Shown here: positions 61,287-64,000 of the stretch, in pieces
Position numbering within the stretch: position 1 is the first letter of the stretch
Layout of the letters: the number at the start of each line of letters is the position of its first letter
DNA from: Mesorhizobium opportunistum WSM2075
Lineage (GTDB): Bacteria > Pseudomonadota > Alphaproteobacteria > Rhizobiales > Rhizobiaceae
Reading direction: 5' to 3'
Assembly: GCF_000176035.2 (NCBI RefSeq)
Contig: NC_015675.1
Coordinates: forward strand, 5,832,001 to 5,896,000
Length of the DNA stretch: 64,000 bases
Translations under genes and position numbers: made by a program
The notes under the pieces: model-generated
The model's input: the letters and a program-made list of their open reading frames with translations, nothing else
The model's database searches: none
What the model was told of the DNA's origin: nothing

Positions 61287-62282
61287 TTACCCCCTGCCCC
61301 TGCCCGACAGGGCAAAGGTAAAGACAAGGGCGACGACCAGAACCACGCCCTTGACGAAATCCTGCGTGTAGTAAGGCGCGTTCATCATCGTCAGGCCCTG
61401 CAGCAAGATGCCGACGAACAGCGCGCCCACGGCAGTGCCGAAGGCGTTCGGCTTGGCGGCGCCGAGCACCGCATAGCCGATCAGCGCCGCGGCAACCGCA
61501 TCGAGCAGCAGATTATTACCCGAGGCGATGTCGCCGCGTCCAAGCCGGGCGGCGAGCAAAATGCCGCCGATCGAGGCAAAAACTCCTGAAATAACGTAGG
61601 CCCAGATCTTGTATGCCTTGACAGGCGCGCCGGCGAGTTCGGCGGCGCGCTCGTTGGAGCCGACCGCATACATCATGCGGCCGAAACGGGTGTATTCGAG
61701 GAAGAACCAGATCAGCACAGCGAGCACCAGCAGCACGACGACCGACACGGGAATGAGGTTCGGGATGAAGAAATCGAAGCGGTGGCGGCCGAGCGCCAGG
61801 AAAGCGTCGGAGAATTTGCCGTTGGCGACCGAGCCATCGGGCATGGTCATGCCGGTGGCGATCGAGCGGCCCTCCGTCGGGATGCGCTGCAGGCCGACGA
61901 GCAGGAACATCATGCCGAGCGTCGCCAACAGATCGGGCACGCGCATATAGACGATCAGCCAGCCATTGATCAGGCCGACAATGGCGCCGATGAGCAGGCA
62001 GACGACGACCGCGACGACCACGTTCTGCTCCAGCACCACCATGACATAGGCGGCAGCCATCATGGCCGACGTGGCGACCGAACCGATCGAGAGATCAAAG
62101 CCGCCAACGACCAGCGTGGCGGTGACGCCGAGCGCCAGCACGCCGGTGATGGCGACCGACTGGAAGATGAAGACGGCACTTTGCGGCGAGACGAACCCGT
62201 CGGCCGCGATCGCGAAATAGGCGACCAGCCCGAACAGGAGGACGATGAATCCGTAACGGATGGCGGAGTCGCGAAGCGTCAT
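61287..62282 (-). CDS. Sugar ABC transporter permease (RbsC-like)
   Basis: 331 residues with about nine or ten hydrophobic segments and the BPD_transp_2 features GFDLSIGSVATSAMM, YMRVPDLLATLGMMFLLVGLQ and YAVGSNERAAELAGAPV (the coupling region). It forms the homodimeric channel of a ribose-type importer with the ATPase encoded upstream and the binding protein downstream. The start is 82 bp after the ATPase stop; spacing to the binding protein is 49 bp. Family certain, substrate as for the binding protein. Confidence 0.93.
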   Translation of the reverse strand: MTLRDSAIRYGFIVLLFGLVAYFAIAADGFVSPQSAVFIFQSVAITGVLALGVTATLVVGGFDLSIGSVATSAMMAAAYVMVVLEQNVVVAVVVCLLIGAIVGLINGWLIVYMRVPDLLATLGMMFLLVGLQRIPTEGRSIATGMTMPDGSVANGKFSDAFLALGRHRFDFFIPNLIPVSVVVLLVLAVLIWFFLEYTRFGRMMYAVGSNERAAELAGAPVKAYKIWAYVISGVFASIGGILLAARLGRGDIASGNNLLLDAVAAALIGYAVLGAAKPNAFGTAVGALFVGILLQGLTMMNAPYYTQDFVKGVVLVVALVFTFALSGRGRG

Positions 62283-62364
62283 TCAGCGCTTCCCCGCGCG
62301 GTTGCCATCTTCACCCAACTCGAACTCATGGTCTCTCCATTCCAATTCCCATTCGCCGCCACAT

Positions 62365-63876
62365 TCAGGCCGCGCTGTGCAGCGGTCCGCCGGCGACCTC
62401 GGCCAGCAGGCGATCGAGGTCGACATCGGCGTTGCGGTGTTCGCCGACGATTGCGTGCTCCGACATCACCAGGATGCGATCGGCCGTCTCCAGCGCCTCG
62501 TCGAGTTCGGTGACGAACAAAAGCGTCGCGCGGCCATTGGCGCTGGCTCTCAGCTTGGCGGCGATATCGCGCCTGGCCGAAATGTCGACCCCTTGGAACG
62601 GCTCGTCGAGGATAAACAGCTTCGCATCCTGCGCCATCCAGCGGGCAACCATCACCTTCTGCTGGTTGCCGCCGGACAGTGCCGACATCTCGTCCTTCTC
62701 GGAGCGGCAGACGATGCCCAGCTCCTCGATCTGCCGGCGCGCGGTGGCGCGTTCGCGGCGGCGCTTGAGCACGCTGAAGTTCGACATTCGCTTCAGGAAC
62801 GGGAGGCTGACATTGCGCTCGATGTTGAAGTCGCCGACGATGCCGCTGGTGGCGCGGTCCTTGGCGACGAGGAACACGCCGGCGGCAATCGCGTCGCCGG
62901 CCGAGCGCGGCCTATAGGGCTTGCCGTTCATCGTCATGGTGCCGGCGAGCGGCTTGCGCACACCGAACAGCGTTTCGGCAAGTGCCGTCTTGCCGACACC
63001 GACGAGACCGGTGATGGCGACGACCTCGCCATCGCCAAGCGTCAGCGAGATCGGCCTGGCGCCCTGAGCGATGCGAAGGTTTTCGACGGTCAGGACCGGC
63101 TTAGCCGAACTCCTGGCAACGATCTGGTCGAGGCGGATCTTGCGGCCGAGCATGGCGTTGACCGCGCCTTCATAGTCGAGCGGCTTGATGTCGAAGGCGC
63201 CCGAGACGACCCCATCGCGCATCGAGACGATGCGGTCGGCAAGCCGCCGGATGTCCGACATGCGGTGCGAGATATAGAGGATCGCCACGCCTTGCTCACG
63301 CAGCCTGTCGACCAGCGCGAACAGCCGGTCGGCCTCGGCGCTGGAGAGCGACGAGGTTGGCTCGTCGAGGATCAGCACTTTCGGCTGGTGCGCCAGGGCG
63401 CGCGCAATCGCCACCATCTGGCGATCGGCCAGCGAAAGATCGTTGACCCGCGCCTTCAAATCGATGGCCAATCCCATGCGGTCGGCAACCGCCTTGGCCT
63501 CGCGGCGGACGCGGACCGGATTGAACAGGGTCGGTACGCCCCGGCCGCTCAGCCTGTCGAGTGTCAGGTTGGTGGCGACGTCAAGGTCGGCGACGACGCC
63601 ATCGTTGATGTTCTGGTGCACGGTGACGACGCCGGCGCGGATCGCTTCGGCCGGCGTGTTCGGCGCGAAATCCTGGCCGGCCAGCGTCATGGTGCCGCCG
63701 CCATTTTCATAGACACCGCTGACGATCTTGACGAGGGTTGATTTACCGGCGCCGTTGGCGCCCATCAGCACGGTCACTTCACCGGCATGCAGGTCCAGCG
63801 AGACGCCACCAAGCACCTCGTTGCGGCCAAAGGATTTCCTCAGTCCCTCTACGCGGAACACGGCACTGCCGACCAT
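62365..63876 (-). CDS. Sugar ABC transporter ATP-binding protein, two domains (RbsA-like)
   Basis: 503 residues from the ATG at 63876, with GGAGGAACGC just before it. Two NBDs are fused as in RbsA: domain 1 with GANGAGKST, signature LSLADRQMVAIARAL and LILDEPTSSL; domain 2 with the degenerate P-loop GLVGVGKTA and signature LSGGNQQKVMVARW, then LFILDEPFQGVD. It powers the RbsC-like permease. The gene begins the operon; a 29-bp palindrome lies 37 bp upstream. A longer in-frame start at 63936 would run through that palindrome and is rejected. Confidence 0.94.
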   Translation of the reverse strand: MVGSAVFRVEGLRKSFGRNEVLGGVSLDLHAGEVTVLMGANGAGKSTLVKIVSGVYENGGGTMTLAGQDFAPNTPAEAIRAGVVTVHQNINDGVVADLDVATNLTLDRLSGRGVPTLFNPVRVRREAKAVADRMGLAIDLKARVNDLSLADRQMVAIARALAHQPKVLILDEPTSSLSSAEADRLFALVDRLREQGVAILYISHRMSDIRRLADRIVSMRDGVVSGAFDIKPLDYEGAVNAMLGRKIRLDQIVARSSAKPVLTVENLRIAQGARPISLTLGDGEVVAITGLVGVGKTALAETLFGVRKPLAGTMTMNGKPYRPRSAGDAIAAGVFLVAKDRATSGIVGDFNIERNVSLPFLKRMSNFSVLKRRRERATARRQIEELGIVCRSEKDEMSALSGGNQQKVMVARWMAQDAKLFILDEPFQGVDISARRDIAAKLRASANGRATLLFVTELDEALETADRILVMSEHAIVGEHRNADVDLDRLLAEVAGGPLHSAA

Positions 63877-63912
63877 GCGTTCCTCCCTGACCGTGACGCT
63901 ATGGTTTACGTC

Positions 63913-63941
63913 GGCAATTGTCAACACGATTGACAATTGCC
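63913..63941. promoter_or_regulatory. 29-bp perfect palindromic operator upstream of the sugar ABC operon
   Basis: Arms GGCAATTGTCAA and TTGACAATTGCC (12 bp each, no mismatch) flank a 5-bp centre CACGA. TTGACA within an arm can serve as a -35 box, so a bound repressor would block initiation. It sits 37 bp before the ATPase start codon. The cognate regulator is not evident in the window. Confidence 0.72.
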
Positions 63942-64000
63942 AGACAGCTTCCTAGCTTGGCCCAGCCGCTAAGGCTCCCCTATGATCGGAGCACATAAGC

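Overview
The window looks like chromosome of a GC-rich alphaproteobacterium of the Hyphomicrobiales, most likely Mesorhizobium or a close relative. This rests on rhizobial-type palindromic intergenic repeats, many ABC importers with matched catabolic enzymes, abundant GntR/LysR/TetR/XRE regulators, and proteins of familiar rhizobial character. No rRNA, tRNA, phage, insertion sequence or CRISPR array was seen. The taxon is an inference from reading, not a search result.

Layout. 1-4.1 kb: an RND efflux permease (cut by the window edge) and its adaptor. 4.1-17.7 kb: a catabolic region with a GntR regulator and its palindrome, two enolase-superfamily enzymes, a complete family-5 (peptide/opine type) ABC importer, a LysR regulator divergent from a second Tat-exported binding protein, a double-DUF427 protein and an SDR dehydrogenase. 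17.8-47.6 kb: a methylated-amine island (below). 47.7-56.2 kb: an LLM flavin monooxygenase, a TetR-controlled RND pump and an acyl-CoA ligase. 56.4-64 kb: a SorC-type regulator, a bifunctional aldolase/dehydrogenase, a DinJ/YafQ-type toxin-antitoxin pair and a sugar ABC importer behind a 29-bp palindrome.

The methylated-amine island appears to encode the whole route from trimethylamine or its N-oxide to glutamate and one-carbon units. TmoXWV-like genes import TMAO; Tmm oxidises TMA to TMAO; Tdm splits TMAO to dimethylamine and formaldehyde; DmmDABC oxidatively demethylates dimethylamine; GmaS, MgsABC and MgdABCD convert methylamine through gamma-glutamylmethylamide and N-methylglutamate back to glutamate. 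Four proteins have tetrahydrofolate-binding GcvT-type folds (DmmD, MgdC, MgdD, Tdm), so released carbon probably enters the folate pool. Two APC-type permeases and a cluster of small, unrecognised membrane proteins (including a 53-residue one) accompany the enzymes.

The most interesting unexplained structure is a similar AT-rich motif, roughly AATTTCA-N6-(T/G)G(A/C)A, in front of essentially every transcription unit of this island. A perfect TTCAC/GTGAA repeat stands before the only regulator in it, an XRE-cupin protein. I propose a local regulon controlled by that protein. The second candidate for new biology is the six-gene membrane module at 29.7-33.1 kb. Other oddities are a frameshifted DUF559 endonuclease gene between inverted repeats, a probable ATT start codon, a remnant of a LysR gene, and an enolase-superfamily enzyme without the usual catalytic His.
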